Made by a program: the position numbers and the translations under genes. Shown here piece after piece: positions 48,587-59,721 of a stretch of DNA of 64,000 nucleotides; position 1 is the stretch's first letter, and each line of letters begins with the position of its first letter. Below the pieces are notes generated by a model. It had not been told where the DNA came from, made no database searches, and was given only the letters and a program-made list of their open reading frames with translations. Origin of the DNA: Tachypleus tridentatus (Eukaryota; Arthropoda; Merostomata; Xiphosura; Limulidae); assembly GCF_004210375.1 (NCBI RefSeq), contig NC_134837.1, forward strand, positions 163,225,310 to 163,289,309, given 5' to 3'.

Positions 48587-49159
48587 CATACCCCTATCCC
48601 TTAAATGTTATTTGGCAAAGTTGGAAACATATGCTGCTTAAGACTCTAGCAGATCACAAATTAATGTTTGGTCTGATTTTGCAGTAAATTAGAAATACTT
48701 CTGTTCGAGCATATATAGAAAAGTCTTTTACCTCAGCAGTCAGTAACACTGAAAAAACAAACATACAAAAAACACTGTGAGCCACAATTAATATTAGTAA
48801 CGACTGTTTATTTGTTCGCTCGTGTTTAGTTACTTCCTTTTTTGTCGAATTCGAAATTATTTTCTTCAATATATGTATATATCCTGAATCTGTGTTTTGG
48901 GATATGTTCAGTTCTATCCGTTACACATCATTAATTTGATACAAAAATTTAGGCCTGTATTTACCACTTTTTATCTACAATGTACCTCATTAATATTAGT
49001 TCGGTCGATATAAAACAGAACAAAATATCACGTTTTGGTGCTTTAAGTAGTTTACATAAAAATTCTCGGTTCAAATTGATTATACATCGTATCTTTACAA
49101 TTATTTAATATTAATTATATCCTTTTCTATATAAATATATTAATTTATTTATGGGGTTT
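48587..49159. other. AT-rich non-coding DNA
   Basis: No named repeat or gene. Confidence 0.45.
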
Positions 49160-49289
49160 CGAGCCCAATTTACTTCACCGTATAGTAATTGAAATTAATT
49201 TAGGTATGTGGATAATGTTAAGACCTTTCGTCGAATTCATTATTCTATGTTATACAGCAGGCCATCTGTTTAATGATTGTATAAATATA
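49160..49289 (+). repeat. Weak local duplication, copy 1 (partner 50128-50254)
   Basis: accgtatagtaa, gataatgttaagacctttcg, tcgaattcattattc and gattgtataa recur in the same order with substitutions and a small gap. Confidence 0.65.
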
Positions 49290-49482
49290 TGTGCCAACAG
49301 TTAGATATCAACATCACTCTGGCTATGTGTCTGACATTTTTCCTATCTCAAATTGTTGTGCAGCTACTTACATTCATATAAGTTATGTTTCCCCCGTCTC
49401 TAAGGCCTGGAATGACGAGGTGGTTAAGGCACTCGACTCCTAATCTGAGGGTCGCGGGTACGAATCCCACTTCCACCAAACA
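49290..49482 (+). repeat. Local duplication, copy 2, ending inside a SINE-A head
   Basis: Repeats 48188-48384 with roughly one change in ten and small indels. The SINE part (49401-49482) stops at ccaccaaacat, so only the head is present. Confidence 0.9.
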
Positions 49483-49849
49483 TATATATAAAAAGTTGCT
49501 TTTCTATTGGTAGAATTTTATATGCACTTACTGTGGTTGTGCCTTAGTCTAGGCATATATTTACTCATTTCTAAGCATAATATAATTATGTATTATTTAC
49601 ACAGTAGCTATAAATACTCACTATATCCTCAAACAAACCTTCATTAAAATTTCCAGCTGCAGATTAACATTTTGCATCTCACATTAATGTGATCATATAG
49701 TCAATAGCTACAGTTAATCATCATTAACAATATCATCTATTAGTCATGTTTATTATTACTACAATGTATAAGACAAGCTACAACGTCATGTAAGTTTTTG
49801 CCCACAGTTGAGCATAAAAAAGCTGGTAGCAAGATGAATAAAAAAATAG

Positions 49850-50080
49850 AAATTTAAAATTTTTAAAACCTGCAAATAGGTATGGTAAAAACTAAGCAAA
49901 TAAAGCTGAAGATACTGTAGACATTATTTACTTAAACTCCAAATTCACCAAATTTAATTCTAGGTAACAGCATGGAGCCATAATAGGAGTTTGTAGTTTG
50001 AGTAAATAATGTCTAAAGTATTTTCAACCTCAGTTCCTTATTTTTTACGATCATTATTTGCAGGTTTTTAAAATTCACAA
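49850..50080. repeat. Imperfect palindrome, arms of about 95 bp
   Basis: The left arm (49850-49945) contains ttttaaaacctgcaaata and gtagacattatttacttaaa. The right arm (49986-50080), read backwards, contains ttttaaaaacctgcaaata and tagacattatttactcaaa at the same places. About 40 bp separate the arms. It could fold into a long hairpin, as MITEs and fold-back elements do. Confidence 0.85.
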
Positions 50081-50127
50081 TTGTCTATCTTTTAATGGTA
50101 TAATAGTGAAGTGTGTGTAATATCCAT

Positions 50128-50254
50128 GGAGCTTAAAGTCCGTTTTATTTTACCATATAGTAACCAAAATGTAAATAATGTTAGGACATTTCGTCGAATT
50201 TATTATTCAATAATATCCAGCGAATCAACTTTTTATTAACTGTATATAACTATG
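50128..50254 (+). repeat. Weak local duplication, copy 2
   Basis: Partner of 49160-49289 (accatatagtaacc, taataatgttaggacatttc-like order, tcgaatttattattc). Confidence 0.6.
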
Positions 50255-51365
50255 TTAAAATATTTTGAGCACTTAGTCATTTAGTTTAACTGAAATAATT
50301 CGTAATATATGTTCAAGGCTATCGTCAATATTATTACGTACGATAATGGATAAAACTTAATAGAATTTCAGCAGAATATTTTTAAAAGACAGTATAAATA
50401 ATTCCCCTTTTTCCGTTAAAAGTTAATTTTAACATAAATTTAATTCCAGACCATCCATAATTTTGTTCGCAACAATAGTTTGAATAGAAGAGGAAGCCAG
50501 AAATAGCAAACAATCAAGATAACCAATACTTTGTTGCTGGAGGGGTCTTCAAAATTTTACTACGCTGTCAAAATCACATGATCTGAACGTTTTAGACAAG
50601 CCTTTAGGCCTTTTAGAAACCAGGAGATTGTCGATTTCTTCAACAAAAACATTCATACTGTTTCCACAATAACACTGTAATTTGTGTGTGTGTGCTTTTT
50701 TCTATTTCCGTAATATTTTAAAAGCAATCGTATGCAAAGAAGGCAGTAAGAAATAGGCTCCGAATATTATGCACGAATTTTGTTAAATTATCTAATTTTT
50801 GTTATTTGTAACTTTAATTTTCTTTATTGTTAAAACAAGCTGGTCGAATTTGGTCACATTTGGTCGAGGGAATTTTTATTTATTCATTGGAAGTAAATGT
50901 AGAAAAGTAAGGAAGCCATAGGGAAAAGTTTCTTGGGAGAACTATTTTAAATGGGGATTTAGATAAAAATAGGAAATTTTATCTTCTCTCTAGTCAGATT
51001 TTTGAATATATTCTAATAATTTAATTTACTTTTTAACAAAGAATCATAGCTTGTAGTTAATAGCACAGGCTTTACTTTCAATCATAAATTCCATGTCAGA
51101 AGTATATTGACACTATCAGGACCGCTTGAGTGATACTGTGTCATCCCGATGTGTTTTATTCTAATACTTAAAGTATTTAACCTGAATGTATGAAATTAAG
51201 TGCACATTTTGTACATATCTAGTTTGTGCTTAAAGATAAGAATACCTTATCATAGTATCTGTGTAGTATTTTTGGTTATGGATTTTCGATATTTTTTATT
51301 ATATACTAAAAATACTTACTTTCATCTTATTTTTAATGTTTTCGGTTACCGTGTTTCTAAAGTTT
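50255..51365. other. AT-rich non-coding DNA
   Basis: No gene or named repeat. Confidence 0.45.
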
Positions 51366-51376
51366 TGTAGATATGT

Positions 51377-51648
51377 TTTGTTTTTGAATTTCGCACAAAG
51401 CTACTCGAGGGCTATCTGTGCTAGCCGTCCCTAATTTAGCAGTGTAAGACTAGAGGGAAGGCAGCTAGTCATCACCACCCACCGCCAACTCTTGGGCTAC
51501 TCTTTTACCAACGAATAGTGGGATTGACCATCACATTATAACGCCTCCACGGCTGAAAGGGTGAGCATGTTTGGCGCGACGGAGATGCGAACGCGCGACC
51601 CTCAGATTATGAGTCGCACGCCTTAACGCGCTTGGCCATGCCGGGCCC
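51377..51648 (-). repeat. SINE-A, full length, with target-site duplication
   Basis: One of the copies closest to the window consensus. tgtagatatgt (51366-51376) and tgtacatatgt (51649-51659) flank it with one mismatch in 11. Confidence 0.93.
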
Positions 51649-51659
51649 TGTACATATGT

Positions 51660-53522
51660 CCAACAATTTTAGATTCATAAGTTTATTATATCCATGTAAA
51701 GAGTACCTGAAAATAGCCTGTAACAAATCACGATTTTTATACTTGTAAAACCTTAGTATTAGACTTATTACAATTTTATGCACTTAATTCAGTCTGGATT
51801 GCACGAAATAGGTTATCAGCAACGGATATAGCAAATATAGTGTGGTTGGAATACTATTATTATAATACACTATTTTACTTCTTGAAAATACCTAACGGAC
51901 TAAATTAAGAATGTAGTATTTAACATTTAAACAGCGGCCATCATCAACTGATACCGCTCTCTACAACATTCTTGCTGTTTGAGGAGTTGAAATGTATTAG
52001 GCCTAGTAGTAATGCCTTGCGACAAGTATAAGAATGCTCCTTCGCTGGCTTATAAAAGAAGCATACACACCATAAATATTATAATATTTGTTTTTGTTCT
52101 CGTTCTAGAACAATTTTTTATAGAAGGTTAAAAATGGGGAGATTTTTTATTGATCGATAGGTTTTTTTATTCAGACAAGTGTCTTGCACCCTCCATATAT
52201 GCAGATACATTTACGTAAGGTAGTGTTCTTTATAGCACTCTCCCTCCCTAAGTTTTATATTTTCTTAATTGCACTTGTTACTGTAATAATATCTCCTTTT
52301 CTAGATCTAAGGTCTAAGTTTCAGTAACCGTGCATTTACCTCATCAAAAGAAACGAATGATCAACATTTTATTTTTTATTACAAATTTCACTTTTTTAAT
52401 TTAAAAATCGCGCCCAGAGCGAAAAAAAAAGACATCTAAATATACAGGTAGGCATGATATTAAAATTTTTGGTGAGCAAACATTTTCTCCTGGTTGTTGT
52501 TAATACAACGGATTTTCGAACAAAACATTTTGACACGTCTAGTTAAATACATTCTCCAGACGACAAACTCGCCCTTAGTATTGGTTACTATGGTAACGGA
52601 ATTAATACATGCAACTTTTCCCAAGGGCTTAAAAGAGGAATCGTGACCTGAGATTGAGCCGTCATAGAAGCACGTGACGCGCCTGCCATATAATCCAATT
52701 CCATATTCATAAAGCTTTACCTCTCCGTTAGGATCTTTAAAAGCTTTAGTTTCGGTTTAAAAAATACGATGACAAGAACATACACTATAAAACTATGACC
52801 CAAAGACTATAATATATACTATAAAAACACATGTAGGTCTTCAGTTTTACAAAAGGCTTGACACAGACATATTTAAAATGTTGTTCTTACATGAAATAAG
52901 AATTTTGTTTTACTTGTATTGAATTCGAGTATCTCAAAGACGTATAATCAAATTACCGTATTTCCTCAAATTCACGCCCCCACCGGTGTTTTTATAAAGC
53001 TTACCTCATGCGACAACACCAGTAATCCAACATATAATCCACTTTTTTACCACAATTTTGATTTAGAAAAAAGAATAACAAAGAATTACACACTCTTATA
53101 GCGTTGAAATAAACAAAAACGAGAATCCAGAACTTCACAAATACTATAATTGGCACCCCTATTTGCAGTTTGCAACGCTCGCAAGGATGTTAATTAGGAG
53201 CATTACAGTATATAGTTTTACTCACTTGTGGTAATACTTGGCTTATAGGTAAGAATAATAACTTATAGACAAAACTATAAAAAACGTTGGAAAATATATG
53301 GGGATTTAAATATGAACTTCAGATTGACTGAAACGAAAAAGACCAAACAGAGTGTAAAAGAAAGTGCAAAAGAACATTTATTTATTACTAATACAAATAA
53401 AAGCTGACGAATGCACATGAAGCGAGACAACAAGGCCTAAAATATTATTTTATTGAGAGTACATAACACCTATATACAAAATGTACAATAGCGTAATCTC
53501 TCTAATAGCGCTACCCAAACCG
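51660..53522. other. Non-coding DNA with an X-box-like site
   Basis: No gene recognised. gttactatggtaac at 52584-52597 fits the RFX X-box consensus, and cacgtgacgcgcc follows near 52670; see findings. The open frame 52919-53101 has no domain. Confidence 0.4.
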
Positions 53523-53533
53523 CTGGTTATTAC

Positions 53534-53656
53534 TGTTTGTTTTTTTTTAGTTGAGCACAAAGCTGCATAATGAGCTATCTGTGCTCTGCCCACCACAGGT
53601 ATCGAAACCCAGTTTTTTGTAAGTCCGCAGACATACCGCTGAGCCACTGGGGGTCA
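53534..53656 (-). repeat. SINE-B, full length, with 11-bp target-site duplication
   Basis: Complete from tail to head (cataccgctgagccactggg). ctggttattac is identical at 53523-53533 and 53657-53667, establishing SINE-B as an independent retroposon with its own ends. Confidence 0.95.
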
Positions 53657-53667
53657 CTGGTTATTAC

Positions 53668-54353
53668 ATTAATCAAACAAGAAAGACTTGGACTTCATGC
53701 GTTGTTGAATCTTTAAACATATGATTTCGCTATAGCGATCACAAAATACCAAACTAAGTAGCTATTTAACGACAACTGTGGGAGAGTTGAACAACGTTTT
53801 TGAGAAATGGTTTATGATAAAGATTAATTAGAAAACCCACAAATCAGACGCATACCATAATTAGTTCTCTACATTTGGTGTTAAAATCTTTAGACGCACG
53901 CGCCCGAATGCACGTGCATTTGAGGGTGTTCTAAAATTTTAAATACGCATGAACATACAGAAACGATTGAATGCATGTTCACAAAGTGATGAGAGTACAG
54001 TTTCGAACGAACTGAGCATGCGTACTTTAGAGAAAATCCATAGAAGTTGTATTCCATTTTATTTTCTGGAAAATTATACATGGGTAAGGGTTGTTTGTGT
54101 GAAGTACTTTACACATAAAAAAACAACAACTAAATTTGAAATCGTCACGTGATGAAAACAACATTGTGTAACATGTTCGTTGTATTAAAAATTTGACTAA
54201 ACAAAAAGCAAGTAAGATGATTTTGAACGCAAAAGCCGATATGCAATCCAGACTCTTCAAAGAAAAAGGTCTTTCTAACGATATGAGATTTGTAGAGTTT
54301 TAAATACAAGTTCCGGATAGACAAGCTCAAACGTATTATTTATTTAGTCAAAT
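53668..54353. other. Non-coding DNA
   Basis: Several short overlapping open frames on both strands between 53890 and 54330, none with a recognisable domain. Confidence 0.4.
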
Positions 54354-54367
54354 AATTTTTACCCTTC

Positions 54368-54643
54368 GGTCCGGCATGGCCAGGTGGGTTAAGGCGTGCG
54401 ACTCGTTATCTGAGGGTCGCGAATTCGCATCCCTGTCGCACCAAACATGCTCGCCCTTTGAGCCGTGGGAAGTTATAATTTGACGGTCAATCCCACTATT
54501 CGGTGGTAAAAGAGTAGCCCAAGAGTTGTCGGTGGGTATTGATGACTAGCTGCCTTCCTTCTAGTCTTACGCTGCTAAATTAGGGACGGCTAGAGCAGAT
54601 AGTCCTCGAGTAGCTTTGCGCAAAATCACAAAAACAAACAATC
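54368..54643 (+). repeat. SINE-A, complete, left flank of a larger unit
   Basis: Head ggtccggcatggccaggtgg to tail gtagctttgcgcaaaatcac with caaacaatc. The sequence expected to close the insertion (left flank aatttttacccttc, 54354-54367) is not next to this tail but at 55216-55229. Confidence 0.9.
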
Positions 54644-55184
54644 ATTCTCTCTTTTCTTTATACACACGACAGATGTGATATTTCAAACCTAACACTTTAT
54701 TCAAGCACCGCAACCACTGAAGTTATTTTTTAAATTTTTTTATCAAATAGTTGCATAAAATTTAAGTTGTATTTGTTATTATGAAGTGGTACTATCACTC
54801 CACACTGTTTACAGTCCTTGGTTGATACTTACACAAAACATGTAGAATTTTTTAACTGATCCTTTAACGAGATTTATTGCATGCTGATAGGATGATGTTA
54901 TTATTCAATCAAAAAGTTTTCTTTAGTGAATCAACCAAATACAAGTGTGATAAATATGCCACATAAGTTTGTAATAAAGCAAATATCAAATTAATTAAAC
55001 AAACATTGTGTTATGAATTTCTTCTTAATTTCTAAGCTGTTTGTTTTAGCTTGTACCTTCAAAGTTCTGTAGTGCTTCAAGTACATAATGTTACGTACTA
55101 TTATTTTATTTCAGACCAATTTATTATTTATTACTTTATGTACGTTATATATTACTACTTTAAATAACTGGAATTTTACTTTTA

Positions 55185-55219
55185 GTAGCTTTGCGCGAAA
55201 TTGAAAAAAACAAACAATC
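55185..55219 (+). repeat. Second SINE-A tail with the right-hand target duplication
   Basis: gtagctttgcgcgaaattga plus caaacaatc repeats the tail of 54610-54643, and aatctttacccttc follows (13 of 14 with the left flank of the SINE at 54368). Confidence 0.85.
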
Positions 55220-55229
55220 TTTACCCTTC

Positions 55230-55672
55230 TATATACTTAATTTGACAAATGGAGCTCTATTAAATTATGTTTTTAATTGTTTTTTAGTTGAAAATTTCTA
55301 GGAAGATCTAGAGATATTATTAGGTTACACAAATTGTTATAAAGCAAGTTAATTGATAGTATTTTTTAATTCATTCCTGTTTGCGACTCGAATTCAGAGG
55401 TGTGTAAGAAACTGTATTTCAGATCTGCATTTTGTCTCACACACGTCACTGCTCAGTAAGCTTGTCTTTCCGTACCTGCACTCATGAGTTAGGCTAAATA
55501 ATCAGAGAAAAAGGATTACATGAACGGTATTTATATGTATGTATGTATTACAAGTAACGGTTTTAACCCTGTCGTTTAGAGTACACGTTAAAATGAAGCT
55601 TTATAAGAACCTTTGTTTGTCCTTTTAGATATTTGAATATTGATTTATGCTGACTTAATTAAGTTGGATATA
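55230..55672. other. AT-rich non-coding DNA
   Basis: No named repeat or gene; a short (TATG)n run near 55535-55548. Confidence 0.45.
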
Positions 55673-56466
55673 TGATTGTCGATTGTAACAAATTTGCTGT
55701 TATTTATTTTAGTGCCTACATTTGTTTATTATGGTTTTCTATTTTTGCCTGTGACGTATGTTCTTAACTGTATATTGTGCAAGTTCTGCCTGTTTTCGAA
55801 ACTTGTAGAGAATTCTCGAAAGTGAAAAATCAAAAGAATTTTTTCCAAAATTCTACAAACTCGCATGAATCCTATAAAAGAGCGGCTAGCCGAAGGAAGA
55901 AAAGAATATTATTGGACAGCTACAGTCAGTGTGCTATAGGACCAGGAAGCTATAATTGTGATCAACGTCGATTAAACACGAACTTACAGAATTTGACCAG
56001 GAACGTCATAGATTTCAAGATTACAGACTGTTCAACTTCAACGAATTACTGCGGACGAAATTATTCCTACGAGGATATTAAACATCTTTGCTGAAAGGAG
56101 TGAACTTTTAACCCGTGTGAAGCTAGCCAAGAAAGACGTCGTTTTTTTAAGGGAAGTGCAGAAATATCAACTCAAAATTAATTTGTTCGTTGTGGACCTG
56201 GATCTTTGATAACATATTTAGTTGTAGACTAGTTATAAGACTCAGTGTTGTTTGTAAGTTTGTAAAACTGTTGTATATAAACCATCATTTGTAATGACTA
56301 TTATTAATAATCGTTATTTTAAAACTGTATTATTTTTATGTTTGTATATTTAAATATATTTCTGTTAAGAAAGGAAATTGTATGTATCAATCTTGTTGGC
56401 AAATAACCTAAATTTAATACATTAAAATTCTGGTTATTTGAAGTAGTAATGCGTAACGTAATAAAT
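55673..56466 (+). mobile_element. LTR of a Ty3/gypsy-type element (fossil)
   Basis: Homologous to 6058-7020. A TATA-like cctataaaagagcggc at about 55871 fits an LTR promoter, and cggagacttgtctg after 56466 matches the place of tggagactcgtcc at the other copy. No gag or pol follows, so this is a solo LTR or the end of a truncated element. The open frame 55777-56094 lies in the LTR and is not a gene. Old; boundaries approximate. Confidence 0.7.
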
Positions 56467-56986
56467 CGGAGACTTGTCTGAAATAAATTATAATAGTGCC
56501 ACGATTAACATGTAATACGATAATTTTTCTTTCTTTCTTGACTTTTATATATTTTTCTTCCTCTTTACTTGAGAGAGTAGTCACCTTCCAACAACTGTCT
56601 GCAGGCAGTGAAGGGTGATACAGATGTGGGACATTGTAGACTCGAGCACCCGTGTTTCGCTCTATTAATTCCCATTATTTTAATGTTAATTTATGTTGCT
56701 ATTTCTTTATTTTATTTCTTTATGTGAGACTGGCAAATAGAGGTTAAAACAGGTAGACAGTGTATCCCCACCACAATGTGGGTCCTACTTCCTCAGCCAC
56801 CTCCAAAACCTAGAGTACATTTTGTATCCCAAATTATGGTCTGTACCCTGAGATCCTTTTAATTGGTGCAACATTTTGTATTTTTGTATTGGCTTGTTTT
56901 TGTTATAACAAAGTAATATAATTAGTCAGAGGTTTGGAATTGCTGTTTTTAATGCTGTATTATTTTTATGTTTGTAAACATAAAAA
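56467..56986. other. AT-rich non-coding DNA
   Basis: 56570-56860 is more balanced in base composition (ctgtctgcaggcagtgaagg, ccaccacaatgtgggtccta) but I recognise nothing in it. Confidence 0.4.
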
Positions 56987-56998
56987 ATGTTAGTCAAT

Positions 56999-57148
56999 AA
57001 TTGGATGGCCGGATACAATGCATTTAAAATATCTTCTATTTTTAAACTGATTAATTAAACCTTATTTATCTAATACTGAAGAATATCTTATCCCTCTCCA
57101 TAACTGAGTTTTCTAATTTTTAATGATTACATTTTTTTATGTGTAAAA
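56999..57148 (+). repeat. 150-bp recent duplication, copy 1
   Basis: aattggatggccggatacaa to atgtgtaaaa. It matches 57627-57776 over all 150 bases with two differences. Confidence 0.97.
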
Positions 57149-57389
57149 TTTTTAATGCCGTTCCTCCTTTTGATTTTGTTTTAATATACGTAAATCTTTA
57201 GTATTAATATTCTTTATATATATATGTATATGTATATACAAAAGCAGCATGTATACATTTTTCATGTTTTAGAGACAAGTAAATACAACGCAAAAGATAA
57301 AAAAAATAACCGAAGAACCCAATCCGGGCTTCAAATGTTCCGTCAGTTATTATAAAATTGTTTGTGCATCCCTAATTATCTACTTAATA

Positions 57390-57512
57390 AACTGTCGCCT
57401 TGTAGGTCAGTGATAAGTTCACGGGCTCACAGTGTTAAAATTCGGGGTTCCCTTTCCCATATGGATAAAGTGCAGATATGCTACTGTGCAGCTTTGCGCT
57501 AAAAACCAACCA
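57390..57512 (+). repeat. SINE-D copy
   Basis: tRNA-like head (gtaggtcagtgataagttca), box B GGGGTTCCCTTTCC-like, then tgcagatatgctactgtgca and the tail gctttgcgctaaaaacc. Confidence 0.7.
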
Positions 57513-57568
57513 AATTCAGTAAACTTCAACAATTTCTAGAAAGCCATAACCAAAATTATTTTTTTCAT

Positions 57569-57776
57569 ATGTTAGTCAATAATTGAATGGCCGGATACAA
57601 TGCATTTAAAATATCTTCTATTTTTTAATTGGATGGCCGGATACAATGCATTTAAAATATCTTCTATTTTTAAACTGATTAATTAAACCTTATTTATCTA
57701 ACACTGAAGAACATCTTATCCCTCTCCATAACTGAGTTTTCTAATTTTTAATGATTACATTTTTTTATGTGTAAAA
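57569..57776 (+). repeat. 150-bp recent duplication, copy 2, with an extra partial unit
   Basis: 57569-57624 repeats the start of the unit including the extra leader atgttagtcaataattg also present before copy 1 (56987). The full 150-bp unit follows at 57627-57776. Confidence 0.96.
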
Positions 57777-58116
57777 CAAAAAGCAAGCTTATAAAAGTAA
57801 TATAGTGCAAAACAAAATATTGTCTATATAAATTAACGTCAATATATATGTGTGTTTCTTACACATTTTCACATTTCTTGGTCAATCAGCGCCAAACGTG
57901 ACACAGTGATATAGGATGACATAACGGGAAGCTGATTCGTCCACTATCTAATTTCATATTAACAGAATTCATGGAGACAGTATGTCTTTCTTTTCAATAT
58001 TGGCTTCCCTATATATTTTATTGCATTTTTAATAGTTATTATTATGCTAAGAAAAAAATAGAAGCACAATTTCCTATTCTTTGTTAGAACGAGTTTTTAT
58101 TTTACACGTCCAATGG

Positions 58117-58227
58117 TCCCTCCAGTGGCACAACGGAATGTCTGCGAACTTATAACATTTGAAACCGGCACTCGATACCCGTGGTGGGTAGAACACAGCT
58201 AGTCCATTGTGTAGTTTTGTGGTTAAC
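58117..58227 (+). repeat. SINE-B copy, first of a three-SINE cluster
   Basis: Head ccctccagtggcacaacgga, box B cactcgatacccgtggtggg, tail gtagttttgtggttaa, abutting the next SINE. Confidence 0.85.
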
Positions 58228-58494
58228 TGTCTACGTGGTCAAATGGTCAGGGCCCTGTACTAATAATCTGAGGGAAGCGGGTTTGAATCACACCAAACAT
58301 GCTCGCCCTTTCAGCCATGGGAGGTGTTACAAAGTTCGGTTAATCCCATTATTTGTTGGTAAAAGAGTAGTCTAAGAGCTGACAGTGAGTGGTGATGACT
58401 AGCTGCCTTCCCTCTGGTCTCACACTGTTAAATTCGGGACGACTAACGCAGATAGCCCTCGTGTAACTTTGCGCAAAAGTAAACAAACAAACTA
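58228..58494 (+). repeat. SINE-A copy, middle of the cluster
   Basis: tacgtggtcaaatggtcagg, then accaaacatgctcgcccttt, body and AAAC tail. The A-box end of the head is altered. Confidence 0.85.
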
Positions 58495-58514
58495 CATGCG
58501 AGTAGTACATAGCA

Positions 58515-58617
58515 GCCATTTCGACAGATACTCAGCTTCAACCGTTAGAAATCGGGTCTTGATAGGCAAATAAAGCCTATTATGTAGATTTGTGCTTAAT
58601 TCCAAACAAACAAACAA
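58515..58617 (+). repeat. SINE-B copy, third of the cluster
   Basis: cgacagatactcagcttcaa, aaatcgggtcttgatagg and the tail gtgcttaattccaaac with three AAAC units. Confidence 0.8.
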
Positions 58618-58906
58618 AGCAGCTAGTAACAACATAAATTCCGTGAGAAGATTAAATCCGTATATTTTATTTTTTATTGTGGTTTCCTTTGGTTTCTTTC
58701 ATATATCAAATTGAAATTACAGTATATGCTAGAATACAGAGGCGATTTCAAAGTAGTTTTTTACTACAGCAAAATAATTTCTAATTAGTATGATTTTAAC
58801 CAAATCGACCATTATGTCAAAGAAAACAATACGATATAAGAACGGAACTGGTCAGAACTTGTTCAACTTGAAAGTTGTTTAAGGAAAAGTTGTCTTTAGA
58901 TTAATT

Positions 58907-59174
58907 TGTTTTGAATTTCGTGCAAAGCTACACGAGGGCTATCTGTGCTAGCCGTCTCTAACTTAGCATTGTAAGACTAGAGGGGAAGGCACATAGTCAT
59001 TACCTACCACTGCCAACTCTTGGGTACTCGTTTACCAACGAATAGTGGGATTGATCGTCACATTATAATTTCTCGACGGCTGAAAGGGCGAGCATGTTTG
59101 GTACGAGCGGGATTCGAACCCGCGATCGTCGGATTACAAGTCGAACGCCTTAACACTCTTGGCCATGTCGGGCC
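58907..59174 (-). repeat. SINE-A copy
   Basis: Complete from tail (ttgttttgaatttcgtgcaa) to head (ggccatgtcgggcc), with B box GGTTCGAATCCC. Confidence 0.9.
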
Positions 59175-59721
59175 TATGGAATTATCTAAGAAATCGGTAA
59201 TTTTCCTTCAACCTCTGGCTTATGTGTTGAAACCAGAAGATCAATATACTATCACTTTCAAATTTATATCTAAAAAAAAAAAGGAAATTGTTATCTTAGT
59301 AATATATTTAACAAATAACTTAAACTGAAGTAAAAACAAATAACAATAAACTTAGTCGTGTTTTTAAAAGTACGTTGGAGGATAATATTCAATCAGTTTA
59401 TTCTTTGCGAAAGTAAAAGATGACTACTTTGTTTTATACTATAGCTTTGATAATATGATTCTACTGCTAGAACTGATGTCATCGATAGTGTATCTTTAGT
59501 GGTAGTCCTGAAACTCATGGTGAACATGTTGATAAATGTTGCATACAGCAATAAACATGTCATTTCTCGTACGTGGCGGAGTTAATGTAACTGTCTTCAC
59601 GTATGGTCATACGTCAATATTATTGGACTGTTACAATGAATGTAACCAAACGGCTTTTAGAGATTTTATAGGCTATGTTCACACTTCTGTGGGAAATGTG
59701 AATCAAAATACTGATAAGTTT
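59175..59721. other. Non-coding DNA
   Basis: No gene recognised; the frame 59536-59781 (81 codons) runs into the following SINE and shows no domain. Confidence 0.4.

Noticed and set aside
55777-56094. 105-codon open frame
   Set aside because: It lies wholly within an LTR that has a diverged partner at 6.1-7.0 kb where the frame is not kept.
56570-56860. Possible small structured RNA gene (more balanced base composition)
   Set aside because: No recognisable snRNA or snoRNA boxes, promoter or terminator.
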